Positions 7,201-15,590 of a stretch of DNA of 38,515 nucleotides are shown one piece after another; within the stretch, counting starts at the first letter, position 1, and each line of letters begins with the position of its first letter. A model generated the notes under the pieces. That model had not been told where the DNA came from and did not search any database. It saw only the letters and a list, made by a program, of their open reading frames with translations. The stretch covers positions 1-38,515 of IMG/VR virus record IMGVR_UViG_3300046808_000775; one strand, given 5' to 3'. The position numbers and the translations under genes were made by a program. This DNA is from a virus.

Positions 7201-9417
7201 TTATTTTATTATTTCGGATGAAAACCCTGAATTTTTAAATCTTGCTAGACCTAAACTTACAACATCTCTTTCTATTGTCTTCGTTGGCGCGTAAAGATGC
7301 CTATTGCATGCCATTATAGCCAAACCAGAACTAATAGAAGCGTCATGCTTTGTTCTTTTATTTATGTCAAACTTAGCCCAGTCGTTGAGCGTAGTGTTAA
7401 AGTACATCGTACCATGTGTATCGGTATCTGGATTATACCCGACATAATTTTCTATATACATCTCTATAGCGGCAGCGTGTGCCTGCTTCATATCTTCACT
7501 AGAGTTAGGTATACCACCTATTTCTCTTTCTGTAACAGATAGTTGATTACTTCTTCTATCTGGTCTATTCATTGAAAAACCCCTATAACCTCTTCTTCTT
7601 ATGTAGTACAGTAATCTAGGTTTAGCGTTCTCTGCTAATATTGGCATACCATAAAAAACTATAGCCATCAACACATCCTCAAAGAATATTTCAGCAGTTT
7701 GAGGTCTAGCTATATATTCAAGAAAAAACGTTGATGGTGGAACATCTTCCATAGAGAACTTCGTTAAACCGTGTAATGCTCCTTTTGAACCTCTACCGTC
7801 AACAGTTCCAGATATATCATATGAGTCACAACCAAATGCACCTAAGTGTTCATTGCCAGGATACTTCATCCCATTCTTTACAATCACACTATTTTGAAGA
7901 TTTTTAGGTGGAAACCACGATATTTTAAATCTTCCATTAGGATCTGGATGAAACACAACCTCAGTATCTTGTATTCCATTGCGCCACTGGAAGTTGCCAA
8001 CACTTATAACTCCAGAATTTCTAAGTCCTTCGTTGTAGTCTATTTGATCGTAAATCTTAACAAGATTAAATAGACTATTCTTCATTTCATCCCTAAATGC
8101 GTGCTCCTCTGTTCTTGGAAACTGACGGTAGAATTCGTTTAGTGCATCTTGACTATGCTTTAATCCGTCTACTTCGTTTTCCCAGTGCTGTATTACTCCT
8201 TCGTATATTAACTGTCCATCTGGACCTTCTACAGCGACTTCTGGAGTGTCAAAAACAGGATTACCATACTTATCTATAAAACCCTCATAGTTCCATTCCA
8301 TTGGAATAAACAAACTATAAAGTCCAGATCTTGTCTGTCCGTTTCTATTTCTCTGAGTCACGTCTGAATCGTAGTATAGGTTTTTAAAGTTATCTCCTCC
8401 TTTTTCCAAAGAATTTGATGTTGAACCCATCATGCACTTTCCAACTATCCTACTACCTAGACGTAGACACGTTTTAGTTACGCGCCAGTTATTTAGAATA
8501 TTGTCCGGTCTTTCCCATTTTCCACTCTCGTCGTGAACAAGTAGTTTTAGCTTTTCACCGTCGTACGAGTTATCACCTGTGTTTTTCCAGTCTATTGTTG
8601 TGTCAAGACCTTCTAGTTCTTCTCTCTGATCACCAGATGATATTCTCTTTCTGGTTAGTTTAGACGCAGGAACCCTAAAAGCCAATTCTGTTTTAGGTCT
8701 ATCCATACCATCTTGGATTGGCTTGAAAAAGAAAGGATAGTTTACAGATATAGGCACAACCTTGTCTGTGAACATTTTTTTGGCATCGTTACCAGTCTTA
8801 GACAGTATTCCAAATCTAGCATCCGATGTTATAGTGGCTTGATTAACAACCTCACCGCTAGCCATAAATGAAAAACCACTACGTCTGTTCTTTAGATAAC
8901 ACATTCCGTAGCATCTACTATCTGCTTTTACAGCTTCCCAGAAAATAAAAAAAAGTCTGTTTGCCTCTCTAAAGTCTGGATTACCAACGTCAATCTTAGA
9001 CCACTGTAAGTACATATAGTGTGTACCTGTTATATATGTCTTTGTGCCGTTATTCTTAAACCAGAAACCGTTTTCCCTTCTATTGAACTCTTCGTCTATG
9101 TACTGTTCCCATTTAGCCTTAAAAGAATCATCCGTGTCCCGCCAATCAAATATAGTCTTTATTGACTGCAACTGTCTAGGATACTCTTGTACTTCCCAAT
9201 GTCCTGATTCAAACTCGTGCACACTCTGCGGCGTCTTTGGTAGGGCAATCTTGAGGTTTTGAATTTCATATATATCGCCTATCTCGCCGGTTTTGCTTAT
9301 GACAACAATATCGTGCTCTTTGTCATAGCCGTACTTCCAACTCTTAGATTTATTTAGTCTCTTTACGGTGTTTATGCGTAAAGGTTCTACTACTCTATAT
9401 AAAGTTTGTTCGTACAT
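7201..9417 (-). CDS. Terminase large subunit (ATPase-nuclease, 738 aa)
   Basis: The DNA-packaging motor. Residues 116-139 (NGFWFKNNG...ITGTHYMYLQW) form the characteristic N-terminal patch. KNRRSGFSFMAS at 176-187 is a Walker A-like loop of the arginine-rich phage type. LLVHDESG at 292-299 is Walker B with the catalytic acidic pair, and GSTSN at 331-335 is the coupling motif. The C-terminal RNase H-like nuclease starts near GAFGCDSYDISG (527-538), whose Asp residues would bind metal. The length is normal for Bacteroidota podovirus-type terminases. Its start codon overlaps the stop of the upstream TerS-like gene by one nucleotide, implying translational coupling. It acts with the portal to fill procapsids. 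Confidence 0.92.
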   Translation of the reverse strand: MYEQTLYRVVEPLRINTVKRLNKSKSWKYGYDKEHDIVVISKTGEIGDIYEIQNLKIALPKTPQSVHEFESGHWEVQEYPRQLQSIKTIFDWRDTDDSFKAKWEQYIDEEFNRRENGFWFKNNGTKTYITGTHYMYLQWSKIDVGNPDFREANRLFFIFWEAVKADSRCYGMCYLKNRRSGFSFMASGEVVNQATITSDARFGILSKTGNDAKKMFTDKVVPISVNYPFFFKPIQDGMDRPKTELAFRVPASKLTRKRISSGDQREELEGLDTTIDWKNTGDNSYDGEKLKLLVHDESGKWERPDNILNNWRVTKTCLRLGSRIVGKCMMGSTSNSLEKGGDNFKNLYYDSDVTQRNRNGQTRSGLYSLFIPMEWNYEGFIDKYGNPVFDTPEVAVEGPDGQLIYEGVIQHWENEVDGLKHSQDALNEFYRQFPRTEEHAFRDEMKNSLFNLVKIYDQIDYNEGLRNSGVISVGNFQWRNGIQDTEVVFHPDPNGRFKISWFPPKNLQNSVIVKNGMKYPGNEHLGAFGCDSYDISGTVDGRGSKGALHGLTKFSMEDVPPSTFFLEYIARPQTAEIFFEDVLMAIVFYGMPILAENAKPRLLYYIRRRGYRGFSMNRPDRRSNQLSVTEREIGGIPNSSEDMKQAHAAAIEMYIENYVGYNPDTDTHGTMYFNTTLNDWAKFDINKRTKHDASISSGLAIMACNRHLYAPTKTIERDVVSLGLARFKNSGFSSEIIK

Positions 9418-9695
9418 TATTTTGATCTACGCTCAGCGAATCCCTTAAACGCTTGCTTATCTTCTCTTTCTATTGGTCTGTCTTCTAATCTAGCTTGCTC
9501 CTCTTGAATTCTTGATAAAATTTCAAAAGCATCAAATATAGCTAACTTCTTAGTTGCAGCAGCATTCTTTAATCTATCAGCAGACACATCGTCTTCTGTA
9601 TTTGTGATGATTTTTTCTTGCGCGACCTTTATGAGTTCTTCTACAGCCTTATGCCCAGCTTGGATTATACTCTTTTTCGTTTCCTGAATATCCAT
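9417..9695 (-). CDS. Putative terminase small subunit-like protein (92 aa)
   Basis: A small helical, charged protein encoded immediately upstream of the large terminase and overlapping its start codon by 1 nt. Residues 9-50 (SIIQAGHKAVEELIKVAQEK ... VSADRLKNAAATKKLAIFDA) suggest a helical bundle. The C-terminus is basic (FKGFAERRSK). Small terminase subunits often have this size and position, but no clear HTH is visible, so the role is inferred from location. The 5' end overlaps the upstream 199-aa gene by 47 nt. Confidence 0.5.
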   Translation of the reverse strand: MDIQETKKSIIQAGHKAVEELIKVAQEKIITNTEDDVSADRLKNAAATKKLAIFDAFEILSRIQEEQARLEDRPIEREDKQAFKGFAERRSK

Positions 9696-10248
9696 AGTTT
9701 ATAACTATTGAGTCTGAATCTACTCTATACATTCTCTCGCCGTCTATTATGAATTCATATTCACTTCTTGGGCAAAAGCCAACCAAATCGTCATTATTAA
9801 AACCAAGTGACTCAAGTTTAGAATCTAGATGTTTTAAGACACCAATTAATTGTTTTTCCTTTTCTTCTGACCAAATATCGTCAGACTCAACTGGCTTTAC
9901 AAAACAGTAGCCATCAACAGGATACCACTTTCCACCCGGCTGTCTATGCATAAATATTTGATCTGGACTAACGATAAAAACGTCATCAGCAAAGTATGCA
10001 CTACTATTTTTTTCAACACCTCGTATGTCATAAAATCTTCTAAAGACGTTATGATGAACAATTATTTCTTCACCTGGTTCTATGCCAAAACAACCAACAC
10101 TTGGAACACCAACAACAACACCAACTCTACTAACGTATTTGTGGTCTTGCAAGTCAGTGTTTAATATTAGTTCAGTTCCGTCAACGTTTTTTTTATTTAC
10201 GTTTCTAGAATCTTTTGGCCTAACAACAAAGTTGAATATTGATCTCAT
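9649..10248 (-). CDS. Conserved phage protein with a possible GroES-like barrel (199 aa)
   Basis: I use the ATG at 10248 (MRSIFNFVVRPKDSRN), 1 nt after the upstream stop. A start at 10272 would overlap the neighbour by 23 nt. The centre reads VSRVGVVVGVPSVGCFGIEP then GEEIIVHHNVFRRFYDIRG, like the V-x-G-x-V ... G-D-x-V-I strands of a co-chaperonin or related small beta barrel. An aromatic, acidic C-terminal region follows (FADDVFIVSPDQIFMHRQPG). The function is unknown. A GroES-like fold is only a suggestion, notable because a clear GroES gene lies elsewhere in the window. Its place upstream of the terminase suggests packaging or head assembly. The 3' end overlaps the TerS-like gene by 47 nt. 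Confidence 0.5.
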   Translation of the reverse strand: MRSIFNFVVRPKDSRNVNKKNVDGTELILNTDLQDHKYVSRVGVVVGVPSVGCFGIEPGEEIIVHHNVFRRFYDIRGVEKNSSAYFADDVFIVSPDQIFMHRQPGGKWYPVDGYCFVKPVESDDIWSEEKEKQLIGVLKHLDSKLESLGFNNDDLVGFCPRSEYEFIIDGERMYRVDSDSIVINYGYSGNEKEYNPSWA

Positions 10249-10249
10249 A

Positions 10250-10471
10250 TCAGTATTCAAGATTATACTCAACAGCTATACCCATGTTTTTATTGAAATC
10301 TTTCCAAGGTATAACTTCTTCGTTTTTCTGTATGTATATAGTGAATTTATTATCTTCTTCTATTATACTACAGATACAATGCCCTCCATAGACATCTTGG
10401 CCTATGGAGTAGTGCATTGCATCGTTTTTATAATCTCTGCCGATACTTATTTTTCTTATCAGCTTTGTCAT
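10250..10471 (-). CDS. Conserved small phage protein of unknown function (73 aa)
   Basis: MTKLIRKISIGRDYKNDAMH opens the protein. It continues with a beta-rich segment (GQDVYGGHCICSIIEEDNKF) and ends WKDFNKNMGIAVEYNLEY. The pattern of a SIGRDY..AMHY start and a WKxFNxNMxxxxEYN end seems familiar from head-module genes of uncultured Bacteroidota phages, but I cannot name a function. It is tightly packed between the 95-aa and 199-aa genes, in the same leftward operon, with 1- and 5-nt gaps. Confidence 0.6.
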   Translation of the reverse strand: MTKLIRKISIGRDYKNDAMHYSIGQDVYGGHCICSIIEEDNKFTIYIQKNEEVIPWKDFNKNMGIAVEYNLEY

Positions 10472-10476
10472 GATTA

Positions 10477-10764
10477 CTACTCTGGTTTTACAACTCGCAA
10501 AGGAGATTCTTTAGAATCTTCTTCTTGAACAGTAAATTCACCAGTTTCAAGGTTAAGCGTTCCGTGACCATGCTCAGCAGCAAGATCGCTCATAAGCGAC
10601 TGAATTTCATCACCGCTATTGCGGAGTTCAGCTACAAGAGCTTCTTGACGAGCAGCTAGATCTTTTTCACTGACGTAAAGAGCGCCAAGTTCCATTTGGA
10701 TCTGCTGTTGCTTTGCTCTGATTTCACGAGCCTTATTAAGTTGTTCTTCTGACACTTGTGCCAT
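10477..10764 (-). CDS. Coiled-coil small phage protein (95 aa)
   Basis: Residues ~4-65 are a continuous heptad-rich helix (EEQLNKAREIRAKQQQIQME ... QEALVAELRNSGDEIQSLMS). A short conserved tail follows: AAEHGHGTLNLETGEFTVQ. The GxGxxxxETGEFT tail after a coiled coil is a recurring pattern in small phage proteins near head genes. Function unknown. It sits 32 nt after the 126-aa gene in the operon leading to the terminase. Confidence 0.6.
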   Translation of the reverse strand: MAQVSEEQLNKAREIRAKQQQIQMELGALYVSEKDLAARQEALVAELRNSGDEIQSLMSDLAAEHGHGTLNLETGEFTVQEEDSKESPLRVVKPE

Positions 10765-10796
10765 GTTTAATTTGATTTAAGTTAATTATTGATTTA

Positions 10797-11177
10797 TTAG
10801 CAGTCTACAGCGTCTTCGTAGCCAGCCTGAGCCTTAAGATGGTCGTAGGCTTGTACGAGGATGTCAGCAGATTCAGCATCGAGCACGGGCTCAAAGCTAA
10901 AGTGCGTGCGGTAGATAGGTTCAGCGTGCGCCTCGCGGGTTGCCTCAGATGCGTAGGTAGCTACTTCGTAGTGGCAGAAGTTCTTCTTAACCCAAGCTTC
11001 GGTAGGAGGAGTAGGCATCGGAGGAACGGGATTGCTATCAGCGTCTACGGTAGGCTCGGAGGGAGCAGCGTATACATAGGTCTTTTGATCAGTTGACTCG
11101 TAAGTAAGACGAGTTACTTTGTGATAAGCTCCGGAAAAAGTCATTCCGAATTTATCAACGGTTGCGGTTACAGCCAT
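10797..11177 (-). CDS. Hypothetical protein at the start of the head operon (126 aa)
   Basis: A soluble acidic protein beginning MAVTATVDKFGMTFSGAYHK, with a Pro-rich linker (PVPPMPTPPTEAWVKKNF, about 51-68) and an alanine-rich helical C-terminus ending AVDC. Its base composition is more GC-rich and codon-biased than the adjacent terminase, suggesting high expression and perhaps a virion component. It is the first gene after a 48-nt gap that carries a possible Bacteroidota -7 element (11210-11217), so it may open the head transcript. No recognised domain. Confidence 0.55.
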   Translation of the reverse strand: MAVTATVDKFGMTFSGAYHKVTRLTYESTDQKTYVYAAPSEPTVDADSNPVPPMPTPPTEAWVKKNFCHYEVATYASEATREAHAEPIYRTHFSFEPVLDAESADILVQAYDHLKAQAGYEDAVDC

Positions 11178-11209
11178 TTTTATTGTTTTTTTTAAAAAAA
11201 TTGGTTATA

Positions 11210-11217
11210 CAAATATA
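11210..11217 (-). promoter_or_regulatory. Possible host-type (Bacteroidota) -7 promoter element before the head operon
   Basis: The minus strand reads TATATTTG, a full match to the Bacteroidota -7 consensus TAnnTTTG. It lies 33 nt upstream of the ATG at 11177 in an A/T-rich 48-nt gap. No convincing TTTG -33 box is seen about 20 nt further upstream, so this is a half-match. Confidence 0.4.
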
Positions 11218-11225
11218 CAAAAACA

Positions 11226-11624
11226 TTAACATCCACGGACGGCAGATATCTTTCCATCGCTTGCTATTTCATAAACGGATGAACCAGACTTCCACCACAG
11301 TCCACCCCCATCAAACGAAGAAGACAGCGAATTGTCCGTGTATAGAGTTACGTTTACTGCCAACGAAGTAGACGACGAGTACAGGGTAATCGCATCGTAT
11401 GCCTCGGCACACGCCTGGCTCCAATCAGCGTATCCTTGCTGTCCATCGCCAGCCAAGAACGTGAATGCTGTGGCGAATGAGTATCCGTAGAACTCAGACA
11501 TAGCGTCAGGGGTAGACTTACCAGCGGTTGCGGAGAGCGAGCGCAAGGAGTTGTTTCCCTGCGCCTGCTGTAGCTCCGTTCTGATGTTGTCGATGCTTAT
11601 CGCCCCAGTTGACTGAAGTGCCAT
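11226..11624 (-). CDS. Small tail-fibre-associated protein (132 aa)
   Basis: Begins MALQSTGAISIDNIRTELQQ and continues SLRSLSATAGKSTPDAMSEF then YGYS. This pattern (an SxxDIRTEL start, then LSxxAGKxxPDxMSEFYGY) is common at the N-terminus of small phage tail or baseplate-associated proteins. The rest is a Ser/Gly/Ala-rich beta region (SLSSSFDGGGLWWKSGSSVY) ending in a lone Cys (VRGC). Its start overlaps the stop of the 1321-aa fibre gene by one nucleotide (TAATG), so it is translationally coupled and is the last gene of the fibre block. A role as fibre tip or adhesin accessory is inferred. Confidence 0.6.
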   Translation of the reverse strand: MALQSTGAISIDNIRTELQQAQGNNSLRSLSATAGKSTPDAMSEFYGYSFATAFTFLAGDGQQGYADWSQACAEAYDAITLYSSSTSLAVNVTLYTDNSLSSSFDGGGLWWKSGSSVYEIASDGKISAVRGC

Positions 11625-14600
11625 TAGCCTAGCTTCTTTTCAAGTTCTTCAACACGAGCTGCGAGCTCCTTGTTAGCCTCAATCAAGAGACCAATCAGTT
11701 TCTCGTAGCGTACAGCCAAGAATCCAGTGTCGTTGGTCCTTACTGCGCTAGGAATAACCTCCTGCACCTGCTGGGCGATGATACCAGTGTCGTGCCCTTC
11801 GTATCCGTGTGCGTGCTTGTACTCGGGTTTCCAGTCAAAATCTACACCAGTGAGAGACTTCACCTTATCGATGGCGTTCTCAATCGGAGTGATGTTGTAC
11901 TTCAACCGCTCGTCAGACGATGAGTAGGCTACGATGTCGTTTGATGCATCAATACGTCCAGCGGTTGCCGAGGGCGTTACGTTGACACCGAGCGCTACTC
12001 CGTTTACGTATACCTTCTTGTTGAGGTTGATTTGGTCAACAGCACCTGCTGCGATAACGAGCTGGTTAGAAGAGTTGGTGAACATTGCACTAACTGATGA
12101 ACCGCTAGTGTTATGAATACGATATCCTCTGGTGTTATCTGAGTGGTTATTTACTAAGATTGTCGGAGACGTTGTAGTGTTAAATGTTACATCGTTTGAT
12201 GTAGACAGTCTCTGATTTTCTTTCTGTTGTGCCCAAGTTGTAAAGTTATTTGAGTTTAAATACTCAACCCATCCAGACCAGCTATCTGCTGATACGTTTC
12301 GTTGCATTAACCTCAAGGCATTGTCTTCCCATCCCCAGGCAACTTGTGTTCCCCAATAGTTACTTGAATTACTGTGACGGAAGTTTTGAATCATCCACCA
12401 AGTACCAGCAGGGCCGCTCGATGAAATTTCCCTGAACGATGTTGCGTGAGCTGGGGTTTGCCTGAAACTGTATATAGCGTCAGATGAACTTCCAGTTGCG
12501 TACTGGTAGTTTGCAGCGTTTACGTTTTGTGAACCAATGTTCCCAGCGTGAATAACAGCATTACCACTGCTAACGTAAACCATTGATGCATATAAGTCCT
12601 TGCTTCCGTATGTTCCAGAACCAATCTTTACTGGACCACCATCGTAGTAATTTAACTCAAGAGGGTCTGTGCCTCTTCCGTTGACAGTATCTAAATATCC
12701 ATTTCTACCAATAAGTCCATATGTTTGGTCTCCAGCCCACTTTAAATTGTCATAGACAATTTCATTCATTCTAGATGTACTAGCAAAGTCTCCATAGTAT
12801 CCAGTATCATTAGAGTCATAGAAGATTGGGGCACGTAAAGAACTTCCAGCCTGTAAGCTGTTGTTAACATATACATTCCCCCCTCCAAGTGGGTCTGAAC
12901 CATTGTTAACAGACATCACTTGAGTGGACATATCATAGTCAGTGTAAAACCTTACACCTTGATAACTTGAGTTAGCTCCTATCTTAATACCAGTATGGTA
13001 AGCAATATGAAGGTCTGGGTAAGGCCAAGTCCAATCACCGCCACCCTGATATATTGCGTAAGGAGGAAGTCCGTTACCAGAGTTACCACCCTCACCATAA
13101 AACCTTAATACGTTTATTCTTCTGTCTTGGTTGTCTCTCCAGAATGCAGACTCGTGGTATCCATCAACAGTGTCGGCATTACCAGAAGATGAAGCATAGT
13201 TTACTGACTGCGAACCAATATTCCCAGAATGAACAACGTATCTCCACCCGCTGTACTGGTCATCATTCCATTGAGTTTTAAAGTAAAAATCACCAGTATG
13301 AGACCCCCATAGTTGGAATCCAAAGTTTCCACCACGCATACTCAGAACGCCACCATAGGTGTATCCGCCTGGAGGATTTGAATGCGTATTATAGTCGTTT
13401 ACTTGGTCAAAACGAATAACACTATCTGAAGATTGGTATGTTTGGAAGTCTGATGCTGCGTTTATCCCACGATAGTATAAGTATCGAGACGAGCTGCGAC
13501 CATCTAGATTTGTTGAATTACCAGCGCTTGCCGCATAGTTCACTGAAAAGTTTGATGGATTCCAAACATAGAAATTTTCCCCATCGTTTGAGCCCCATAA
13601 CCAGGTAGGTTGGCCGCCTTGGCTTGACCAGTAGAAGTTAATGTTTGTTCCATCAGAACGTCTAGGATACGCTCTACCATCTGTAGTAATCCAGTTTCCG
13701 TAGTTACCCAACTGGTTTCTAACGTGAGCAAGGCTAGATTTTCTAGACCATCCATCTCCATTAGAAGTAATAAAACTACTAATTGCTGGGTTTTCTGTTT
13801 CTGGCGTGTTAAAGTTTATGTGGTTAGCATATATGTATCCATTGCCATCACGTTGAACAACGTGATTTGCTGATACTCCTGTTGAGTAGCTAAAGCCTAA
13901 AGAAGTCAAGAATCCACCATAGTTGCCCAAGTCATTAGTAAACTGAGACAATGCCGTTGGACGAGAGCTTACATTAGTCCAGGCCACAGAACCAGCGCTT
14001 GACGCGTAGTTAACCGACTGGCTTCCAATGTTGCTTGTGTTAATTGCTGAACTTGCAAGCTGATATCTACTATCAAATAGTGATTGTTTCTTAGTTCTTA
14101 AACCATCAATACGTGATGAGTTTATACTAGTGACTGGGGCTGGAGGGCGAACATTGTACTGTGGAGCTCCACTATTTTCATAGAAATATGTACTAGTTGT
14201 GTCGTATGCAATGTCGGGAGTTCCAACCTGATTGTATCCACGAATCTCTTGGTCTGAGTAAATGTGGTACAATGCGTGACCGCCACGTAACATAAACACG
14301 TAACCCATTGAGTGGGTGTAGATGTACATATCAGCACATACGTTGGTGTATGATTCGTTGAATACACGGAGTCTATCAGAGTATTCAGCGCCGCCCCAGC
14401 CGCCAAAGTTTCCTTCCCAGTCTAAGAGAAGACCACCGTGGTGAACCCCACTTCCGACAGGGTCCCAAGGAGCCTCTTCACTATAACCTCGTTTAATAAT
14501 AATTCTTCTCCAAACATCTTGGTCTCCCCATATGAAGTGGACGGGATAGTATGTATTAGCGTCACCTTCAACGTAAATATCACAAGAGTATGGTAAGGTT

Positions 14601-15589
14601 GCTGGGTCTAATGTCTTCTTTAGAGCGGTAGCCTGAGCGCCAGATATTGCAACACCACTTACCTGTCCTGCCGAGCCTGCTGAGTTTGCATAGTTTACCG
14701 ATTGAGAACCGATATTACTAGTAGTAATAGCAGTAGAAGCATTTTGCTTTGCTCCTAGTAGATTAGAGATGTAATCACCAGCCCAAGACATCCAGATGTT
14801 TCCGTCTTGTGGAATTTCAAATCTACGTGACCAAGAATTATTACTGGCGCCAGCTCCGTAATAAAAACTAACACTACTATCATTGTGAATTAACCATTTA
14901 CTGTCGTGCGTTGTGCTTCTTAATGTAATAGATGGATATGTACCATAAATAGTTAACTGCTCAGCACCAAAGTCTCCCTCTCCCCAGTTCTTGTTTATTC
15001 TAAGATGGCCATTAAATGTAGATGTAGCTCCAGTTCCATATGCGATAGTCATACCTCCATAGGTTGACAAACCTTGACTAGGAGTTTCAGTCTGCCCCTG
15101 ACCCCAACCAGAAGGATGACCAATACCTACTTTATTGTATAGGTGGATGTACTCATTAGTAAACCTACCACGGATACCATATACTTGCATAGACTCACCT
15201 CCTGAGAAGTACGTTGTTCCTGCAATGGTTGAACCTCCAGAAGTAGATACTTTACCAGCAAATACATTAGACAACCAATCACTGTAGTATGCTGACCAAA
15301 TGTTTCCATCAGATGCAATTCTCAATACAGTGGTTCCAGATGCTGAATAGTCACCATTATATGTATTATTCTTCTTAAAGTACCACTCACTATTGCCTTG
15401 ACCTCCCCAGTGAAATGCGCCAGATGAATTCATAGCAATAGCACCAGTGTACGAACCCCAGCTTTCAAAGCTCATCTGAGCTGTTCCGCTAGATGCCTTG
15501 CCTATGTGCAACTGACTAGCAGTTACATACATAGAGCTACCCTGTACGTTTAACGAACCATTTACAGTGGTACTTAAAAGATTTGCCAT
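11624..15589 (-). CDS. Long tail fibre with C-terminal S74 intramolecular chaperone (1321 aa)
   Basis: A Gly/Ser/Asn/Tyr-rich fibre protein. At least five copies of a trimeric-fibre unit are visible, with forms such as NIGSQSVNYASSAGS and SGNADTVDG, each followed by an aromatic beta segment. The last ~100 residues are a Peptidase_S74 domain: YSSSDERLKYNITPIENAID, DTGIIAQQVQEVIP, RYEKLIGLLIEANKEL, and a final coiled coil (RVEELEKKLG). In this family the domain trimerises the fibre and then cuts itself off at the Ser of the SDxRLK motif, with Ser and Lys forming the catalytic dyad; both are present. The protein probably reaches the cell surface and sets host range. It lies 1 nt after the 869-aa fibre gene. 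Confidence 0.88.
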   Translation of the reverse strand: MANLLSTTVNGSLNVQGSSMYVTASQLHIGKASSGTAQMSFESWGSYTGAIAMNSSGAFHWGGQGNSEWYFKKNNTYNGDYSASGTTVLRIASDGNIWSAYYSDWLSNVFAGKVSTSGGSTIAGTTYFSGGESMQVYGIRGRFTNEYIHLYNKVGIGHPSGWGQGQTETPSQGLSTYGGMTIAYGTGATSTFNGHLRINKNWGEGDFGAEQLTIYGTYPSITLRSTTHDSKWLIHNDSSVSFYYGAGASNNSWSRRFEIPQDGNIWMSWAGDYISNLLGAKQNASTAITTSNIGSQSVNYANSAGSAGQVSGVAISGAQATALKKTLDPATLPYSCDIYVEGDANTYYPVHFIWGDQDVWRRIIIKRGYSEEAPWDPVGSGVHHGGLLLDWEGNFGGWGGAEYSDRLRVFNESYTNVCADMYIYTHSMGYVFMLRGGHALYHIYSDQEIRGYNQVGTPDIAYDTTSTYFYENSGAPQYNVRPPAPVTSINSSRIDGLRTKKQSLFDSRYQLASSAINTSNIGSQSVNYASSAGSVAWTNVSSRPTALSQFTNDLGNYGGFLTSLGFSYSTGVSANHVVQRDGNGYIYANHINFNTPETENPAISSFITSNGDGWSRKSSLAHVRNQLGNYGNWITTDGRAYPRRSDGTNINFYWSSQGGQPTWLWGSNDGENFYVWNPSNFSVNYAASAGNSTNLDGRSSSRYLYYRGINAASDFQTYQSSDSVIRFDQVNDYNTHSNPPGGYTYGGVLSMRGGNFGFQLWGSHTGDFYFKTQWNDDQYSGWRYVVHSGNIGSQSVNYASSSGNADTVDGYHESAFWRDNQDRRINVLRFYGEGGNSGNGLPPYAIYQGGGDWTWPYPDLHIAYHTGIKIGANSSYQGVRFYTDYDMSTQVMSVNNGSDPLGGGNVYVNNSLQAGSSLRAPIFYDSNDTGYYGDFASTSRMNEIVYDNLKWAGDQTYGLIGRNGYLDTVNGRGTDPLELNYYDGGPVKIGSGTYGSKDLYASMVYVSSGNAVIHAGNIGSQNVNAANYQYATGSSSDAIYSFRQTPAHATSFREISSSGPAGTWWMIQNFRHSNSSNYWGTQVAWGWEDNALRLMQRNVSADSWSGWVEYLNSNNFTTWAQQKENQRLSTSNDVTFNTTTSPTILVNNHSDNTRGYRIHNTSGSSVSAMFTNSSNQLVIAAGAVDQINLNKKVYVNGVALGVNVTPSATAGRIDASNDIVAYSSSDERLKYNITPIENAIDKVKSLTGVDFDWKPEYKHAHGYEGHDTGIIAQQVQEVIPSAVRTNDTGFLAVRYEKLIGLLIEANKELAARVEELEKKLG

Positions 15590-15590
15590 A

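Noticed and set aside
10082-10528. A 148-codon plus-strand frame opposite the small head genes
   Set aside because: It lies antisense to two ORFs with recognisable conserved motifs and its translation is Phe/Ile/Thr-rich without domain character.
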